Positions 8,391 through 17,654 of a DNA stretch of 64,000 nt are shown piece after piece; within the stretch, counting starts at the first letter, position 1, and each line of letters begins with the position of its first letter. The position numbers were made by a program, and so were the translations under genes. The notes under the pieces were generated by a model. It ran no database searches. It was not told the DNA's origin and saw only the letters and a list, made by a program, of their open reading frames with translations. Source of the DNA: Haloglycomyces albus DSM 45210 (lineage in GTDB: Bacteria > Actinomycetota > Actinomycetes > Mycobacteriales > Micromonosporaceae); assembly GCF_000527155.1 (NCBI RefSeq), contig NZ_AZUQ01000001.1, forward strand, positions 2,539,615 to 2,603,614, given 5' to 3'.

Positions 8391-10547
8391 TTAACCGGAG
8401 ACCACTGATTCGCGACGGGGTTCGTTCTCATCGGTCGTCTCCGTTTCTCCTTCGGAAATCTGGTACCGCGAGTAGAGCCCGGCCAACGGGCTGGGAACCC
8501 ACCAGTTGACCTTCCCCAGCAGCCGCATGGTCGACGGCACCAATAGCATGCGCACGACCGTGGCATCGACGAAGATCCCCACGGCCATGCCGACACCCAT
8601 CATCTTCATGAATACGATGCCGCTGACGCCGAACGCACCGACGACCACAATGAGGATGGCCGCAGCGGCGGTGATGATCGATCCGGTCGCCTGGATGCCG
8701 TGCAGGACCGACGTTTCGTTGTCGGATCCCTTGTCCCATTCTTCCCGGACACGTGACAGCAGGAAAACCTCATAGTCGGTGGAGAGGGCGAACAGGATGA
8801 CCGCCATGAGAATCACCGCCGACGGGTCGACGTAACCGGAGGCGTCGAATCCCAGTAGATCCGACAGATGACCTTCCTGGAAAATCCAAATGCTGATCCC
8901 GACCGCCGCCGACAGCGACAGGATGTTCATCAACACCGCTTTGACGGGAAGAACGATCGACCCGAAAGCGAAGAACAGAATAACCAGCGTTACCAGGATG
9001 ATGAAACCCGCCGCCAACGGCAGCCCGTCGGAAATCGCGCCGAAGCTGTCGAACAGTTCGGCGGGCAATCCGGTGAGGTAAAGGTCGGAGCGATCGAGGC
9101 TGCGAACGTCGTCGACGATCTGTCGTGCATCGGCGCTGAACGGTTCGATGTCGTAGCCGACCTGGAACAGAGTGGCCGTATCGGTGCTGTCGACGACGTC
9201 GACGCGGGCGACGTTATCGATGGCACCGACCTCCGAGATCACCGATTCCGCCTGCTCGGGCCCCACCTCGGCCATGAGCGTGAACGTCGGTTGACCCGCG
9301 CCGGGGAAATCGGCCGCCAACTGTTCGGTGACCTGGCGAGACTCCGCGTCCTCCGGCATCATGCGTTCGTCCACTCCGCCGAATTTGATGCCCAGCAGTG
9401 GGGAGGCAAGGAACAGCAAGGCGACGGTCACGACCAACAGCACCGGCAACGGCCGTTTCATGACTCCGCGACCGACGGCGGACCACAATCCGGAGCCGTC
9501 CGCGTCCGCCTTCTCCTTATGCCAGGGGAGTCGCCCCTTATCGACCCGTTGTCCAAGGAGATACAGAAGGGCGGGGAGTACGAGGACGGCGCTGAGCATG
9601 GCGATGGCGACGGCGGACATGACACCGTAAGCGATGCCGTGCAGATAGGGGACGTCAATGAATAGTAGTCCCGCCATGGACAGGATAATGACGACCCCGG
9701 ATACGGTGACCGTTCGCCCTGCGGTGGAGACCGAATTGAGGATGGCGGAGGTCTTGCCGCGTCCGGAACGTAGCTCTTCGCGGAAACGTTTCAGAACGAA
9801 AAGGGAGTAGTCGATCGACATTCCCAATCCGATGATGGTGATGACGTTCGCGGCGAAAACCGATACATCGGTGTAATTGGCGATGACATGGGTGATGGTG
9901 AAACCGCCCAGGATCGCCAAACCACCGATGAGGATCGGCATGGAGGCGGCCACGAACGCACCGAAGACGATCAGGGTGATCACCAACAGAAGGGGCATGG
10001 AAATGATCTCGGCGAGAACCAAATCATCCTTGACCTGTGTGTTGATGTCGTTGAAGATCGCCGCGTTTCCACCTAGCCTGACCTCGAGGTCATCGGTATT
10101 ACGCAGTTGATCTTTAATGTCGGAATACTGGGCGGCGGCACTTTCCTGATCTTCGGCGGTCAGGTAGGCAACGGCATAGGTGGTGTTGCGGTCCTCGGAG
10201 ACGAAGCTTTCCTGGCCGGTGGAGAAATAAGAGCTCAGCCGGTCGATTTCGGGAATATCGGCGATGTCGCGGAGTGACTCCGTCGCCTCCTGCTCGAATT
10301 CGGGGTCGTCTACGGTGGCGTCGGTGGATTCATACAGGATGACGATGTCGCCGTCGACGCTACCGAATTCGTCGCGAATGGAGTCGGCGTCGGAGTTGAC
10401 GGGGGAGTCTTCAGGGAAGAAACCGCCGTCGGTGAACTTGTCGAATACCCCCATACCCCAGGTGCTTCCCAGGGCCGTGAGCGCCACGGCAGCGGCGATG
10501 ATGAACCAGCGTCCGGCTATGACGGCTCGTCCAATACGGGTGTACAT
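8391..10547 (-). CDS. MMPL/RND-superfamily transporter
   Basis: A 718-residue inner-membrane protein of the MMPL family, which exports lipids or drugs with proton-motive force. It has the duplicated RND architecture: one N-terminal membrane helix, an extracytoplasmic loop (about residues 35-165), five helices, a charged cytosolic linker near 330-350 (RVDKGRLPWHKEKADADG), another helix and loop, then five helices. The motif GLGMSIDYSLFVLKRFREE and its second copy ALSTDYEVFLLSRVREE carry the conserved D-Y of proton relay. It is divergent from a TetR gene across a 152-bp region with operator-like repeats, so TetR control is likely. Confidence 0.92.
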   Translation of the reverse strand: MYTRIGRAVIAGRWFIIAAAVALTALGSTWGMGVFDKFTDGGFFPEDSPVNSDADSIRDEFGSVDGDIVILYESTDATVDDPEFEQEATESLRDIADIPEIDRLSSYFSTGQESFVSEDRNTTYAVAYLTAEDQESAAAQYSDIKDQLRNTDDLEVRLGGNAAIFNDINTQVKDDLVLAEIISMPLLLVITLIVFGAFVAASMPILIGGLAILGGFTITHVIANYTDVSVFAANVITIIGLGMSIDYSLFVLKRFREELRSGRGKTSAILNSVSTAGRTVTVSGVVIILSMAGLLFIDVPYLHGIAYGVMSAVAIAMLSAVLVLPALLYLLGQRVDKGRLPWHKEKADADGSGLWSAVGRGVMKRPLPVLLVVTVALLFLASPLLGIKFGGVDERMMPEDAESRQVTEQLAADFPGAGQPTFTLMAEVGPEQAESVISEVGAIDNVARVDVVDSTDTATLFQVGYDIEPFSADARQIVDDVRSLDRSDLYLTGLPAELFDSFGAISDGLPLAAGFIILVTLVILFFAFGSIVLPVKAVLMNILSLSAAVGISIWIFQEGHLSDLLGFDASGYVDPSAVILMAVILFALSTDYEVFLLSRVREEWDKGSDNETSVLHGIQATGSIITAAAAILIVVVGAFGVSGIVFMKMMGVGMAVGIFVDATVVRMLLVPSTMRLLGKVNWWVPSPLAGLYSRYQISEGETETTDENEPRRESVVSG

Positions 10548-10644
10548 ATGTGCTCCTCGGGAGGTGGTGCATGACGTTAGCGCTTGACCTCAGGAACCGG
10601 TATCATGTGATCAGTGGCCATGACGCTAACGGTGTTAACAGTAA

Positions 10645-10675
10645 TGAATGGCGTTCATAATGTCAACGCCGTTCA
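10645..10675. promoter_or_regulatory. Putative TetR operator (inverted repeat)
   Basis: TGAATGGCGTT at 10645-10655 and AACGCCGTTCA at 10665-10675 form an 11-bp inverted repeat (10 of 11 matching) separated by 9 bases. It is just ahead of the TetR start at 10700 and in the region shared with the divergent MMPL promoter. A second inverted pair, CGTTAGCG near 10574 and CGCTAACG near 10624, may be an additional site. Confidence 0.6.
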
Positions 10676-10699
10676 CTTAAACTAGAACGTGAGAGTTTT

Positions 10700-11476
10700 G
10701 TGATATCGAACTCGTCGAATGGGATGACTCGACGTGAGAGGTTGCGTGCCGAGACGATCGCGACGATCAAGGACGTCGCTCGGCGACAACTGCATGAGCG
10801 CGGAGTCGACGGGATCTCTCTGCGCGGGATCGCTCGGGAGATGCGCATGTCCCCGGCTGCGATTTATCGCTACTTCGACGGAAGGGAAGCCCTGGTACGG
10901 GCGCTCTACTGCGATGTGTTTGACGATTTGAACGAGCGCACCCGGCGGGCCATGATCGCGGTCGGAGATGATCCGTACGGCCGTATGCGGCAGTGGGTAC
11001 GAGTATACCGAGAGTGGGCACTGGGCAGTAAATCCGAATTTGAGCTGTCCCTCTATGTCAGTACCGAATTCGGCAATCCGATGCTTGGCATGCGTGACCG
11101 GGAGTTCGACTCGCTGGACGACTTGGATCCGGTAACGGCGAAAACGGTGGAACACGCGTGGATGTGTGGGCAGGAGTACGCGCGTTGGTGGCGTCGACAA
11201 CGTGAGCAAGGAGTCGAGATTACCGCCTCGGGCGTCAACCTCGACCTATCGCCCGACCTGCGGCATGAAGTGGTGAATATGTGTGGCGCCTACATTGTGG
11301 GGACCGATGTCCCGGCCGAATTTCAATACCGTTTCGCGTCGGCGTGGGGCAGAATCTTCGGCCTCATCGCCATGGAGGTCTACCAGATACTTCCCGTGTT
11401 TTCCAACGTCGAGGAGTTCTATCGAATCGAGATGGCGTCCATTGCGGCCGATCTGGGAATCACTGGGAGCGATTGA
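10700..11476 (+). CDS. TetR-family transcriptional regulator
   Basis: A 258-residue repressor-type protein. The helix-turn-helix lies at about residues 35-65 (ISLRGIAREMRMSPAAIYRYF), and the rest is a ligand domain with the WHG-like actinobacterial TetR C-terminus. The start is GTG at 10700; an internal ATG nine codons on would also keep the DNA-binding domain. It faces away from the MMPL gene, the usual arrangement for a local repressor of an exporter. Confidence 0.88.
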   Translation: MISNSSNGMTRRERLRAETIATIKDVARRQLHERGVDGISLRGIAREMRMSPAAIYRYFDGREALVRALYCDVFDDLNERTRRAMIAVGDDPYGRMRQWVRVYREWALGSKSEFELSLYVSTEFGNPMLGMRDREFDSLDDLDPVTAKTVEHAWMCGQEYARWWRRQREQGVEITASGVNLDLSPDLRHEVVNMCGAYIVGTDVPAEFQYRFASAWGRIFGLIAMEVYQILPVFSNVEEFYRIEMASIAADLGITGSD

Positions 11477-11511
11477 CTCCGCATGGTTCCATAGATCGGC
11501 CGAGATCGCTG

Positions 11512-12741
11512 TCAGGAGTCAGCGGTGTAGGAACCTTGCAGAACTTCGTCCCAGCTGAGGTCCCAGGTGGTAATCCCGTCGCCTTGCGGCAGGGCGCGAT
11601 CCGTTCCGGAGACGATCACCGGGTCGCCCCATTTGACGAAGTCATAGAGCCATTCCGCTTCGGGGTCATCGAGGTTGATACAGCCGTGTGAGATATTGGT
11701 GTTTCCCAGCGCGTCTTCCTCAGCGGCCCACGGAGCACCGTGAATGTACTGTCCACTCCAGGTGAGGCGCATGGCCCATTTGACGTCCGTTTCGTAGTCG
11801 TAAAGATCGGAAACGAACTTGGATTCCTCTTCTCGGCTCATGATGACCATGTTTCCGCTGTACGACCGAGCGTCGTTTCCATCGATTCGGTCCTTGCCGA
11901 GCGAAATCGGCATGTTCTTGACCGAATAACCGTCACGCTGTACCGAGAGGTTCTTGGTGCTGTCGTCGGCTTCCATCAAGCGCAGTTCGGAATCGGTGGT
12001 GAATTGACCCTCGACGTCGACGTCGCCGAAATTGCCGTCTCCGAACGGAAAACCGCCCAAACCCAGTCGCCAGGACACCGTGGTTTCGGGCTTCCAGTAT
12101 TCCTTGGGACGGTATTCGAGTTTTGTGCCGTTGATCCAGTGCCAGGAGCCTTCCTGTGCCGGATTGGACACGACCTGGAGGCGTCGTTCCAGGTCGCGAC
12201 GGACATCTTCCGGAACCGAGTATCCTTCCAGGAACTCAAAGGCGACGACGGCGGCTTGACCGACGGTCGCGTTATTGGGGCTGTAGAACTGAATGGGAAT
12301 ACGGTTTCCCGGAGACGCCATAGTCTGGAAGGTCGAGCTTGCCTGCACTTCCTCCCCGTCGGCGTTGGTCGCCGTAACCGTGGCGGTGAAGGTGGTCTCG
12401 TAATTCAAGGGAGCTGCGGGCACCCAGCTGTCGCCGTCGGAGTGGAACTCCCCTTCAATCTGGTCACCGCTATCGGTAGTCAGACTGACGGCGGTGACTT
12501 CGCCGTCGGGATAATCCCAGCGGATTTCGGTCGAGGCGGCAGCCTCATTGTTGCCATCGGCAGGCGACAGGCCCATGTCCACCTGTGGTTCGTCGTCACC
12601 GCCGCTCGTGCCGTTGTCGACTTCGCCGCTGTCTGAGCAGGCGGCCAGTCCGGTCGCGGCCATTCCCGCGGCGCCGAATGCCAAGGCTTTTCGGCGACTG
12701 ACAGTCCCGCGCCCGAATGACGTGGATCGTTGTCTGGTCAT
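11512..12741 (-). CDS. L,D-transpeptidase lipoprotein (Ig-like plus YkuD domains)
   Basis: A 409-residue cell-envelope enzyme that forms 3-3 cross-links in peptidoglycan. A Tat-like SRRKAL precedes a hydrophobic stretch and a lipobox LAAC with the lipidated cysteine at residue 35. Two Ig-like domains follow, as in mycobacterial LdtMt2 (LppS type), then the YkuD domain with the catalytic SHGCINL motif (His 352, Cys 354). The ATG at 12741 places the signal peptide correctly; six extra codons are open upstream. It is convergent with the TetR gene. Consistent with the meso-DAP wall predicted from MurE. Confidence 0.9.
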   Translation of the reverse strand: MTRQRSTSFGRGTVSRRKALAFGAAGMAATGLAACSDSGEVDNGTSGGDDEPQVDMGLSPADGNNEAAASTEIRWDYPDGEVTAVSLTTDSGDQIEGEFHSDGDSWVPAAPLNYETTFTATVTATNADGEEVQASSTFQTMASPGNRIPIQFYSPNNATVGQAAVVAFEFLEGYSVPEDVRRDLERRLQVVSNPAQEGSWHWINGTKLEYRPKEYWKPETTVSWRLGLGGFPFGDGNFGDVDVEGQFTTDSELRLMEADDSTKNLSVQRDGYSVKNMPISLGKDRIDGNDARSYSGNMVIMSREEESKFVSDLYDYETDVKWAMRLTWSGQYIHGAPWAAEEDALGNTNISHGCINLDDPEAEWLYDFVKWGDPVIVSGTDRALPQGDGITTWDLSWDEVLQGSYTADS

Positions 12742-13049
12742 GCTGTAAACAGTACACACTCACGTTCTGTACGAGCCAATCACCAAGGTGAAAGACAATC
12801 TATTTGTTGAGGTGACCTAGTCAAAACGGTGGACTGGTCCGCCCCTCGACGGGCAGACGAGCCCTGGAATATCAACCGAACCGAGTCGCTCTTCATTGTG
12901 ATGTGGGGGGTTCGATCGGAGTGGAGCCAGTAAACAATGTCATCGCAGGTAGGAAGGTGTTCCGGTCGCCGCAGCCTTGAATGCGACATTGCGGCCAGAC
13001 TGGTTGACCGATGAAATTACGACAACGTACCGCTGGGCCCTTGATCTGG

Positions 13050-13394
13050 CGCAGCGCGTACATACGGCGGTAGGGCCGTTTGTACCTCTGCAGAACGCTC
13101 GACCACCACGCACGCCCCTGACGAAACCGGCGAGCTTCGAGCGAAGCGCAGAAGCGGTAGAGCTGCCTGTGATTCCTAAAGAGCGCTACCGTCGTTCCAT
13201 CCCCAGGGACGAGCCAACTGGCGAGCCGCTAACGACGTGCCGCAGGCGCGTGTGCAGCGGCGGTAGAGCTGGAGAAGAGCTCAGGTTGTTCCAGGTGCTT
13301 CAGATTTGCGCGAGGAGGACTCGTAGCGGCCTTGTGGCCGCAAGAGGCCCCCGCAGCGTAAATATGGAGTGCCTGGAACAACCTGAGCGGTCAC
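13050..13394 (-). repeat. Post-gene structured repeat, copy A
   Basis: About 345 bp homologous to 43873-44222 in inverted orientation. Read on the minus strand it starts GTGACCGC three bases after the stop of the upstream coiled-coil gene. It runs through a 110-bp hairpin (13388 to 13279) and then has three CTCTACCG-like blocks at 13268-13261, 13162-13155 and 13075-13068. The first block is followed by a GCCGCT/AGCGGC hairpin (13261 to 13225). Block spacing (106 and 87 bp) nearly equals that of copy B (104 and 86 bp). It encodes no recognisable protein. Confidence 0.8.
13279..13388. repeat. 110-bp palindromic hairpin of copy A
   Basis: The arms GCTCAGGTTGTTCCAGG (13279-13295) and its perfect complement (13372-13388) are 17 bp. 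Pairing continues inward imperfectly (ATTTGCGC against GCGTAAAT), then GGAGGACTC (13314-13322) against GAGGCCCCC (13344-13352), and ends in a central hairpin GCGGCC-TTGT-GGCCGC (13326-13341). It sits directly behind a gene and may end or stabilise its transcript. Confidence 0.85.
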
Positions 13395-13395
13395 C

Positions 13396-14403
13396 TTACC
13401 TCCAGGAGGTATGGACGTGGTTGGTGTGATCGGTGTTCGGGTCGCCGTTGGCGAGGTTGTAGTTGGTCCACCCAGTGGTGGGGGACCAGAACATTTTGTA
13501 CCAGATGACGTATTTGATGCCGAGGCGATCGGCGTTTTCCACGAACCAGGCGGCGAGGTTGTCACCGTACTGTTTGGCGGTGCCCGTGGCGACGCCTTTG
13601 AAGCCGCCTGGAGTCACGGAGTAGTCGCAGGCCTTTCCTTGGGGGTGGTCACCCCACGAGCCGTTGCGGAAACAGGCGGTGTAGCGGGTGAACCCCGCCA
13701 ATTGGGACTGGACCACGCCGTGCCTGGTGCGTGGGGAGATGCAGCCGTTGGTGGTGGGATCTGATTCGGAGCAGGATTCGTAGGGGAGCGAACCGTTGGG
13801 GTTCCGGGGTACGGCTTCGGGGGTGGGGAAGTTACCCGGCTCGGGGCCTACGGCGGAGTCTCCTCCGGCTCCTGCCATGGAGAGGGCGGCGGACTCTCGG
13901 GCCTCATCGAGTTCCTTGGTGAGCCGTTCCTGTTCGGCGATGTTTTCGTCCAGGTCGTCTTGGAGCGTGTCGATCTCCTGGATCCGTTTGATGAGTGTGT
14001 CGACACGCTCGGCTCGCGATTCGCCTAGGAAGTCGAGCATGGTCATCGCTTCCAGCATGTCGCGATTGTCGTCCGAGGCCAACATCGTCGTCAGGGAGTA
14101 CATGTCCGATTGCTGCAAGGCGATTCCAGCGAAATCGGCCAGCTCCTTTTTCAGCTCCTTTTGACGCTCTTCGGCGTCTTCCAATTCCGTTTCCAGGTCT
14201 TTTTCTTTTTGCTGGAGCTCCTCGAGCTTATCCATCGCTTCCAGATAGTCCGTAATCGCACTCGATAGTTCTTCCGATACGGAGTGTTCTTCCAGTTCGT
14301 CATCTTGGGCCAGCGATTGGGACGGCGGCAATAGAAACAAGACCAACAATAGGATTCCGGAAGTGAACACGGGTTTTCGGCTTCGGGTGCTCAAGCGAGT
14401 CAC
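13396..14403 (-). CDS. Secreted coiled-coil LAS-type peptidase-like protein
   Basis: A 335-residue secreted protein. A signal peptide occupies about residues 8-33 (VFTSGILLLVLFLLPPSQS), two coiled-coil stretches follow (about 45-95 and 115-180), then a linker and a C-terminal domain from about 230. That domain has H-P-Q-G-K-A-C-D-Y and a terminal D-H-T-N-H-V-H, the His/Asp and HxH pattern of zinc LAS-type enzymes. It resembles actinobacterial ARB_07466-like C-terminal proteins. Coiled coil plus hydrolase is the plan of PcsB/RipC-type wall hydrolases activated at division, and the gene is divergent from murE. GTG at 14403 is chosen for an AAAGGA upstream; the hydrolase role is inferred. Confidence 0.75.
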   Translation of the reverse strand: MTRLSTRSRKPVFTSGILLLVLFLLPPSQSLAQDDELEEHSVSEELSSAITDYLEAMDKLEELQQKEKDLETELEDAEERQKELKKELADFAGIALQQSDMYSLTTMLASDDNRDMLEAMTMLDFLGESRAERVDTLIKRIQEIDTLQDDLDENIAEQERLTKELDEARESAALSMAGAGGDSAVGPEPGNFPTPEAVPRNPNGSLPYESCSESDPTTNGCISPRTRHGVVQSQLAGFTRYTACFRNGSWGDHPQGKACDYSVTPGGFKGVATGTAKQYGDNLAAWFVENADRLGIKYVIWYKMFWSPTTGWTNYNLANGDPNTDHTNHVHTSWR

Positions 14404-14791
14404 GGCTGGTGGATCCTTTGAATAGACATGAGGATGAATCGGCTTGGGTACTAAGACTAGAGCGTGATCGAATTCCTTTCGCATAGGGGGTGCCAATCGC
14501 GGTTCTCGAGCGACTCTTTCGAGTAGGTGTCAGATTAATATTCTGTGCGCCAGAAGTAAAGACCCTCGTCAACAGGGGCGAATATTGCGATCGACAATAA
14601 CGGAACGAATCTTTTCGTTCACATAAAGAATGGAGAAAGGGGAGAGGCGGCAAGAATTCGATTGGAATCAAATTAATCTCGGGAAGGGGATTCTTTTGGG
14701 CCACTATCGTGTCGATCGCAGCCGTACAAAAAGCACCACGGTGTATGGTCAGGCGGTGTCATCGTTTTCGCAATCTCGGCAACGACCCGAA
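14404..14791. promoter_or_regulatory. Divergent promoter region, coiled-coil hydrolase / murE
   Basis: A 388-bp, relatively AT-rich gap between divergent genes, expected to carry the mur operon promoter. A hairpin GAACGAA-TCTT-TTCGTTC lies at 14603-14620. The open frame that extends upstream of murE (from 14630) is not needed for the protein and is probably leader. Confidence 0.5.
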
Positions 14792-16258
14792 ATGAGCAAA
14801 CCGTATCCACTGTCGGAATTGAATGATCTGCTGCCCGACGCGGCCGGGCACGCCGGAAACATTACCGGCGTCTCTTTGGCTTCTCAGCAAGTGCAGCCGG
14901 GGGACCTATACGCGGCCCTTCCCGGTTCACGTCGTCATGGCGCGGAGTTCACCTCCGACGCGGTATCGAGGGGAGCGGTCGCCGTTCTCACCGATCCACA
15001 AGGCGCGGACTTGATCGACGCCGACATTCCCGTCCTCGTCGCCGAGGATCCGCGTTCCTTGACGGGGGTTATCGCGGCTCGAGTGTGGGATCACCCCAGT
15101 ACCAAGCTCAATGTCATCGGCATCACCGGTACGAACGGAAAGACCTCCACCGCCTACCTGGCCGAACACTTGCTGGCGCGGTCCGGTCGGACTACCGGAA
15201 TCATCGGGACGGTGGAGACGCGCATTGGAGACGAAACGATCGACTCCAAGCGCACGACTCCCGAGGCCCCCGAATTGCAGGCCTTGTTTGCTCTGGCCGT
15301 GGAACGGGGAGTCACCGACCTGGTCATGGAGGTGTCGTCCCACGCCTTGGCGCTGGGCCGTGTGGAGGGAACTCGGTTCGCGGTCGCTGGCTTCACCATG
15401 TTCGGGACCGACCACCTTGACTTTCATAAGGACCGGGACGACTACTTCGCGCAGAAGCGCAAGCTGTTCGACGGCAGGGCGGTTAAGTCCGTCGTCAATG
15501 CCGACGACGCCTGGGCGCGTCGCCTCATCGGCGCCGGTGCCCGTACCTACGCGCGTGACGACGAGGCGGCGGATTACCTGGTCAGCGAGATTCGTGACGA
15601 AGGGTTTTCGCAGCGATTCCACGTGACCGGGCCCGACGGCGAGGTCGACACCGTCTTGCCGTTGCCCGGGCGGCATAATGTATTCAATGCCACATTGGCT
15701 ATGGCATTGCTTGACTCGCTTGGGATTTCACTCACGGAAAGCGGTCGACATCTGGCCGATTTCACGGGGATTCCCGGACGTATGGAACTGGTCAGCGGAG
15801 AGGCTCCGGTTCGCGGGGTCGTGGATTACGCCCATAAGCCCGAGGCCATCACCGCCGTTCTGCGAGAGCTGAAGGTCGGCACGCCCGGCCGCGTGATCGC
15901 CGTTCTCGGGGCGGGCGGCGATCGGGACCGGCATAAACGTCCACTCATGGGGCAAGCCGCGGCGGCTGAGGCGGACCTGGTCATCGTTACCGACGACAAC
16001 CCGCGTCAGGAAGATCCCGCTCAAATTCGCGGGGAGGTGGCCACGGCGGTCACCGGTGTCCCATGCCGTAATATCGCAGGGCGGGAAGTGGCCGTCCGGG
16101 AAGCGGTCTCCGTAGCCGATCCCGGGGACACCATCGCCCTCCTCGGCAAAGGGCACGAACGCTACACCGAGACCGCAGAAGGCATCGTCGAATCCGATGA
16201 CCGTCTCCTGCTCGCACAGGCACTGCAGGACGCCGGCTGGGAACCTACAACAGCATAG
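14792..16258 (+). CDS. murE: UDP-MurNAc-tripeptide synthetase MurE
   Basis: A 488-residue cytosolic Mur ligase that adds the third residue to UDP-MurNAc-L-Ala-D-Glu. The ATP loop GTNGKTS is at residues 113-119. The substrate motif DNPR at about 402-405 is the meso-diaminopimelate-specific form. The ATG at 14792 begins MSKPYPLSEL, the usual MurE N-terminus; the frame is open a further 54 codons upstream but without family similarity. The start has only a weak ribosome site, so it is less certain than the product. It is the first gene of a seven-gene wall operon. The genes normally before it (mraZ, rsmH, ftsL, ftsI) are absent. Confidence 0.95.
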   Translation: MSKPYPLSELNDLLPDAAGHAGNITGVSLASQQVQPGDLYAALPGSRRHGAEFTSDAVSRGAVAVLTDPQGADLIDADIPVLVAEDPRSLTGVIAARVWDHPSTKLNVIGITGTNGKTSTAYLAEHLLARSGRTTGIIGTVETRIGDETIDSKRTTPEAPELQALFALAVERGVTDLVMEVSSHALALGRVEGTRFAVAGFTMFGTDHLDFHKDRDDYFAQKRKLFDGRAVKSVVNADDAWARRLIGAGARTYARDDEAADYLVSEIRDEGFSQRFHVTGPDGEVDTVLPLPGRHNVFNATLAMALLDSLGISLTESGRHLADFTGIPGRMELVSGEAPVRGVVDYAHKPEAITAVLRELKVGTPGRVIAVLGAGGDRDRHKRPLMGQAAAAEADLVIVTDDNPRQEDPAQIRGEVATAVTGVPCRNIAGREVAVREAVSVADPGDTIALLGKGHERYTETAEGIVESDDRLLLAQALQDAGWEPTTA

Positions 16259-16268
16259 GAGTACGTGA

Positions 16269-17654
16269 ATGATCCCTATGACTTTGGCGGAAGTAGCCTC
16301 CATTGTGAATGGTGAGCTGTCCGATTCGAGTTTGGCCGACCGCATGGTTACCGGGAATGTAGAGTTCGATTCACGTAAAGTCGGTCCGGGAGACCTGTTC
16401 CTCGCGCTTGAGGGCAGTCGCGTCGACGGGCATGAATTCGCGGAGGACGTTGCCGCCTCCGGAGCGGTGGCCACCATCGCCACGAAGGACGTTCCCACGG
16501 CGGCCGTCTACGTCGGCGACGCGATCGCGGCCCTTACGAAATTGGCCTCGGTCGTGGCACGGCGGTCGGAAGCCGTCATCATCGGAGTGACCGGATCGAA
16601 CGGTAAGACCTCGACCAAGGATTTGATGGCGGCGCTGTGTGAATCACACGGCCCCACGGTGTCGACACGGGAGAACTTCAACAACGAACTCGGGCACCCC
16701 TACACCGTTTGCCAGGTTCAGCCCGAAACCCGCTATCTGGTTCTCGAAGTGTCGGCTCGCGGACTCGGGCACATCACTCACCTGACCGACATCGCACCGC
16801 CCGATATCGGTGTCGTCCTCAACGTCGGAATCTCCCACTTGGACGGATTCGGATCCATCGAAACCACTGCCAAGGCCAAAGGCGAACTTCCGGAATCCCT
16901 CGGCTCCGACGGGACGGCCGTACTCAACGCCGACGACGAACGAGTGGCAGCGATGCGCGCGCGAACCTCCGCCACCGTCCTCACCTACGGGTATCGACAA
17001 CCGGCCGCCGTCTCCGCCACCGCTCTCGAATCGCGCGACGGTCGGTACGCCTTCACCCTCACCACCCCGTCCGGCCAAGCCCACGTCGCCTTGCAGCTGT
17101 GGGGCGAACACCACGTCTCCAACGCCTTGGCGGCCGCCGGTGTCGCCCACACCCTCGGTATTCCCGTGTCCCAGACGGCCGACGTCCTCTCGTCCGCCGG
17201 GCGACGCTCCCAGAGGCGCATGGACGTGTTTACCAATGCCGACAACGTGACGGTCATCGACGACTCCTACAACGCCAACCCCGCCTCCATGGCCGGTGCG
17301 TTGCGGAGCCTCGCTGCCATCCCCACCTCCGGACGCCGGATCGCAGCGCTGGGCCTCATGGCCGACCTGGAAGAGCTCAGTCATTCCGAACACTCCTCGG
17401 TGGGAACCCTCGCGGCTCAACTCGGCATTGACGAGGTCATTGCCGTCGGTGAGGGAACCGAACCGATCGTGGCCGCGATCCGGGACGTTGCCACGTCAAC
17501 CCACGGCACCCACACGGGTGACCAAACCACCGCCATCGAACTAATACGCGACCGCGTTCGCCCCGGTGACACCGTCTTGGTGAAAGGCTCCCGCTATCGC
17601 ACCTGGGACATCGCCGATCATCTGCGCGGCGCACAGGAGGATCAAATCCAGTGA
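16269..17654 (+). CDS. murF: UDP-MurNAc-pentapeptide synthetase MurF
   Basis: A 461-residue Mur ligase that attaches D-Ala-D-Ala to UDP-MurNAc-tripeptide. The ATP-binding [12 protein letters not shown] lies near residues 104-115, and [10 protein letters not shown] and the [11 protein letters not shown] segment are typical of MurF. The ATG at 16269 follows AGGAG by 7 bases, 10 bp after murE. The stop overlaps the mraY start by four bases. Confidence 0.95.
   Translation: MIPMTLAEVASIVNGELSDSSLADRMVTGNVEFDSRKVGPGDLFLALEGSRVDGHEFAEDVAASGAVATIATKDVPTAAVYVGDAIAALTKLASVVARRSEAVIIGVTGSNGKTSTKDLMAALCESHGPTVSTRENFNNELGHPYTVCQVQPETRYLVLEVSARGLGHITHLTDIAPPDIGVVLNVGISHLDGFGSIETTAKAKGELPESLGSDGTAVLNADDERVAAMRARTSATVLTYGYRQPAAVSATALESRDGRYAFTLTTPSGQAHVALQLWGEHHVSNALAAAGVAHTLGIPVSQTADVLSSAGRRSQRRMDVFTNADNVTVIDDSYNANPASMAGALRSLAAIPTSGRRIAALGLMADLEELSHSEHSSVGTLAAQLGIDEVIAVGEGTEPIVAAIRDVATSTHGTHTGDQTTAIELIRDRVRPGDTVLVKGSRYRTWDIADHLRGAQEDQIQ

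Larger units (their letters stand above)
12742..13395. other. Long intergenic region holding structured repeat A
   Basis: Between the L,D-transpeptidase start and the stop of the coiled-coil hydrolase. From 13050 to 13394 it is occupied by repeat element A, described separately. The part from 12742 to about 13049 should hold the transpeptidase promoter, and I see no gene in it. Confidence 0.6.

Noticed and set aside
8868-9665. 265-codon plus-strand frame inside the MMPL gene
   Set aside because: Lies entirely antisense to the MMPL transporter; composition is highly biased to D, G, R and Q and it lacks a domain.
12977-13429. Frame sharing about 50 residues with a minus-strand frame at 43544-44017
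   Set aside because: The shared peptide (GGRAGEELRLFQVLQICARR) comes from the duplicated hairpin DNA. One frame runs antisense into trxA, and base changes preserve pairing rather than protein.
14630-14791. N-terminal extension of MurE
   Set aside because: The 54 extra codons do not resemble MurE and start in the AT-rich promoter region; the ATG at 14792 fits the family.
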